16,322 nt of DNA from positions 1 through 16,322 of the forward strand of contig JBCCBI010000071.1 of assembly GCA_039034155.1 (NCBI GenBank). Reading direction: 5' to 3'. Numbering within the stretch: the stretch's first letter is position 1; the number at the start of each line of letters is the position of its first letter. Under the pieces are notes generated by a model, which did no database searches, was not told the origin of the DNA, and was given only the letters and a program-made list of their open reading frames with translations. Source of the DNA: JBCCBI01 sp039034155 (GTDB lineage: Bacteria; Deinococcota; Deinococci; Deinococcales; Trueperaceae). A program made the translations under genes and the position numbers. This document shows positions 14,794 through 16,322 of the stretch, in pieces.

Positions 14794-15225
14794 TTATTGA
14801 GCAGCATCTTGAACGACAAAGGTTATAAAGTCTTGGCTGGTATGTGTGTCTACAGATAAAATGCGCCACAAAAGCGCGTAGGCGCCGGGTTCAAGATCGG
14901 GTAGCTCGAGCACAACCTCAGCGCTTTGGCCTTCGGTAGCCGTGGTTGTTTCAATCATTGAATCCAAACCTAGATTGAAGTGCGTCATCATCATGCCTTT
15001 GGCGGTGGCAGCTAAGACGTCTGGCTCAGCATCTGCAGGAACATCTAGCAGATGCAACTCAAACACGCTGAACATGGTTTCAACAGCCTCACCAAAGGTC
15101 AAGACAATTTGCTCGGGGGCGTCTATGGTTGTGCCATTTTCCGGTGTTGAAGCTTCTAAAAATGCATGTGCAAAACCACTTTGAACGCTGATGAGGAGCA
15201 TCAAAGATAATAAGAGTTTAGTCAT
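14794..15225 (-). CDS. copC: CopC-family periplasmic copper-binding protein
   Basis: This small exported protein of 143 residues starts at ATG 15225, which overlaps the stop of the upstream gene by 8 bases (ATGACTAA). The signal peptide MTKLLLSLMLLISVQSGFA is predicted to be cut so that His20 becomes the mature N-terminus, followed by AFLEASTPENG, as in classic CopC. The second half of the Cu(II) site is visible near the end, WRILSVDTHTS with Asp126 and His128. The three together (N-terminal His, Asp, His) are the known CopC Cu(II) ligands. LTFGEAVE at about 42-49 is the family's beta-strand motif. A Met-rich Cu(I) site is not evident beyond MMM near residue 80. It probably hands copper to CopD, encoded next. 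Confidence 0.9.
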   Translation of the reverse strand: MTKLLLSLMLLISVQSGFAHAFLEASTPENGTTIDAPEQIVLTFGEAVETMFSVFELHLLDVPADAEPDVLAATAKGMMMTHFNLGLDSMIETTTATEGQSAEVVLELPDLEPGAYALLWRILSVDTHTSQDFITFVVQDAAQ

Positions 15226-16138
15226 CTAAAACCTCAACCTCAAAGCTCGCCTGTTCGTTGATTCCGCCCTCGAGCATGACATCAAGTTGCCATATGCCGG
15301 TCATCAAAAACTCAATGGGTGCGCTGTTAGAGACAGGCTCAAAAGAATCAGTCACAAAGTCGTCGTAGTGACGGTGCTCGAGTTCTAGCACGTCATCATC
15401 TGTCATGTGGATCATGCCAACCATTTCGCGTTGCACGGTGTAGCGTTTGTGGATGTTGTCGCCACCTGCAAAGGCTGTCACAAACACTTCGCTACGGCCA
15501 TTACTGCCGAGTGCTGGCGCAGGTGCAAACACCACGCGAATGTCACTACCTTGGTCGGTTGTGCCGCCGTACATGCTTATGGGCGTCGTCATGTTGTCAC
15601 TAGCGAGTGTCCAGATGCCATCTGCAAAATCGAAACTGATGAGAGTGCTCGAGCAGTCAAGCATGTTGCCCTCGTAGCTTGCGCCGCTTGGACTCGTGAG
15701 GGTGAGGCTGTCTGGATTAGCACAGTCACTTTGAACAAGTAGTTGACTCGTGCCAGTGGCATCAATTAAAGGTGAGATGTTAAACGCAACACCATCTGCC
15801 ATCACCGTATTGGCGCGCTTGCCGTCATCATCGCTGTGGTGGTGGTCGTGACTCATATCGTGGTCGTGACTATCATGGTCATGCGTGTGACCTTCATCAG
15901 GAGCATGGTTGTGACTGTGCTCATGTCCGTCGTGCTCATGTGCGTGCTCGTCTGCATGGTCATGTGTATGGGCGTGGTCGTCACCGTGATCGTGATCGTC
16001 ATGACTGTGACCATCGGGGCTGTGATTATGGTCATGACCACCACTTGCTTGAGCAAGTAGGGGAGTTGAGTCAGGTGCGTGTTGCGCAAGGGATAACCCC
16101 AGCAACACCACACACATTGCTAGAACGTGTCGGTACAC
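15218..16138 (-). CDS. Exported His-rich metal-binding protein
   Basis: This 306-residue protein starts at GTG 16138, supported by a perfect GGAGG (complement at 16145-16149) six bases upstream. It opens with a Sec signal peptide, hydrophobic to about LSLAQ (residue 19). Residues 35-101 contain 27 His in 67 positions, mostly as HD, HE and HxH pairs interspersed with Asp, an obvious multi-site metal-binding tail (Cu, Zn or Ni). Residues about 110-306 form a beta-rich domain with two Cys (139, 161), Met-containing stretches (REMVGMIHM) and a closing FLMTGIWQLDVMLEGG that resembles YtkA/FixH-type domains; that resemblance is tentative. Its stop overlaps copC, so the genes are coupled. Context suggests copper buffering or capture at the start of the pathway. 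I know no established name. Confidence 0.82.
   Translation of the reverse strand: MYRHVLAMCVVLLGLSLAQHAPDSTPLLAQASGGHDHNHSPDGHSHDDHDHGDDHAHTHDHADEHAHEHDGHEHSHNHAPDEGHTHDHDSHDHDMSHDHHHSDDDGKRANTVMADGVAFNISPLIDATGTSQLLVQSDCANPDSLTLTSPSGASYEGNMLDCSSTLISFDFADGIWTLASDNMTTPISMYGGTTDQGSDIRVVFAPAPALGSNGRSEVFVTAFAGGDNIHKRYTVQREMVGMIHMTDDDVLELEHRHYDDFVTDSFEPVSNSAPIEFLMTGIWQLDVMLEGGINEQASFEVEVLDD
15836..16036 (-). repeat. Low-complexity CAT/GAC tract encoding the His-rich region
   Basis: The DNA is a degenerate alternation of CAT/CAC and GAC/GAT/GAA codons. It creates spurious open frames in other phases (runs of Val/Met and Arg/His). The copies are imperfect, so this is an old, drifting repeat rather than a recent expansion. 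Confidence 0.75.
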
Positions 16139-16170
16139 TGCGTTCCTCCATTGAACTCAATAGGATATTG

Positions 16171-16191
16171 TGCAGCTATCAACAAGCTACA
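16171..16191. promoter_or_regulatory. Imperfect palindrome upstream of the copper cluster
   Basis: TGCAGCT (16171-16177) and AGCTACA (16185-16191) are inverted copies (6 of 7) about a 7-base centre, 33-53 bases before the GTG of the His-rich gene. The size and position suit a dimeric repressor or activator site close to the transcription start. No known copper-regulator motif is recognised. Confidence 0.35.
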
Positions 16192-16198
16192 AATAGGC

Positions 16199-16226
16199 AC
16201 TATCTTGATTAAAAATATTTTGTGAA
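16199..16226 (-). promoter_or_regulatory. Candidate promoter of the copper cluster
   Basis: On the minus strand TTCACA (16226-16221) and GATAGT (16204-16199) are separated by an AT-rich 16-base spacer, matching consensus at 5/6 and 4/6. Transcription would start near 16192, placing the palindrome at 16171-16191 at the beginning of the transcript. Confidence 0.35.
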
Positions 16227-16322
16227 TGTACGCGAGCGGGTGGAAAGGGTGTGGCTCGAGCGCAGCCTAAATCATCAATCTAAATGTATTAAATAGGGTG
16301 ATGACCTAACTAATGCTGCACG

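Larger units (their letters stand above)
566..16260. repeat. Dispersed HIP1-like palindrome GCTCGAGC (core CTCGAG)
   Basis: CTCGAG starts at 566, 864, 4272, 4434, 4539, 4662, 4878, 5366, 5445, 5658, 5931, 6098, 6159, 6975, 7185, 8292, 9109, 9196, 9515, 9948, 10169, 10202, 10753, 10808, 11234, 11840, 12143, 12824, 12847, 13535, 14444, 14905, 15269, 15377, 15648 and 16255. That is 36 copies by hand count, against about 4 expected for a random hexamer. Sixteen are the full octamer GCTCGAGC, and 35 of 36 have a 5' G or a 3' C. Three sites are in spacers (12824, 12847, 16255). No function is known to me. Confidence 0.85.

Noticed and set aside
15836..16060. Open frames rich in Val/Met or Arg/His on both strands in the His tract.
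   Set aside because: They are other phases of the CAT/GAC codon tract encoding the His-rich region.
11372..16138. A methanobactin biosynthesis operon.
   Set aside because: No MbnB/MbnC-like genes or short precursor peptide are visible; only the MbnP/MbnH pair is present.

Overview
The window carries eleven protein-coding loci and no rRNA, tRNA or CRISPR array that I can recognise. Ribosome-binding sites, lipoprotein and Sec-type signal peptides, c-type haem motifs and membrane Fe-S proteins point to a free-living bacterium with a respiratory chain. A large BTAD-ATPase-TPR regulator and a zinc-ribbon threonine synthase-like enzyme would fit Deinococcota or Chloroflexota, but the sequence alone does not settle the phylum. 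TTG and GTG starts are used for at least two genes.

Layout, left to right. (1) 2-219: the end of an unidentified gene whose frame breaks at a CCC run. (2) 338-3861 (+): a lipoprotein of unknown function, then a large secreted NHL-repeat/Ig-like surface protein with five near-identical tandem repeats. (3) 4113-7043 (+): a BTAD-family ATPase-TPR regulator whose apparent true N-terminus at 4044 is cut off by an in-frame TAA. (4) 7062-8642 (-): a membrane polyferredoxin of the NosR/NapH/CcoG type. (5) 8974-11338 (+): a threonine synthase-like PLP enzyme overlapping an M20 metallopeptidase/deacylase by 8 bases. (6) 16138-11372 (-): a copper-handling cluster in the transcription order His-rich exported protein, CopC, CopD, MbnP, MbnH. 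The first four genes are tightly packed or overlap, and mbnH appears to have its own promoter.

The copper cluster reads as one pathway. The exported His-rich protein and CopC would bind copper outside the inner membrane, and CopD would be the membrane partner. MbnH, a di-haem MauG-like enzyme, is known in characterised pairs to oxidise a tryptophan of MbnP to kynurenine and so create a copper site.

The most striking signal is not a gene. The palindrome CTCGAG occurs 36 times by hand count (about 4 expected by chance), and 16 of these are the full octamer GCTCGAGC (about 0.25 expected). It lies in genes on both strands and in spacers, much like the cyanobacterial HIP1 element but with a different sequence. 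It is absent from 870-4271, which contains the NHL-repeat gene.
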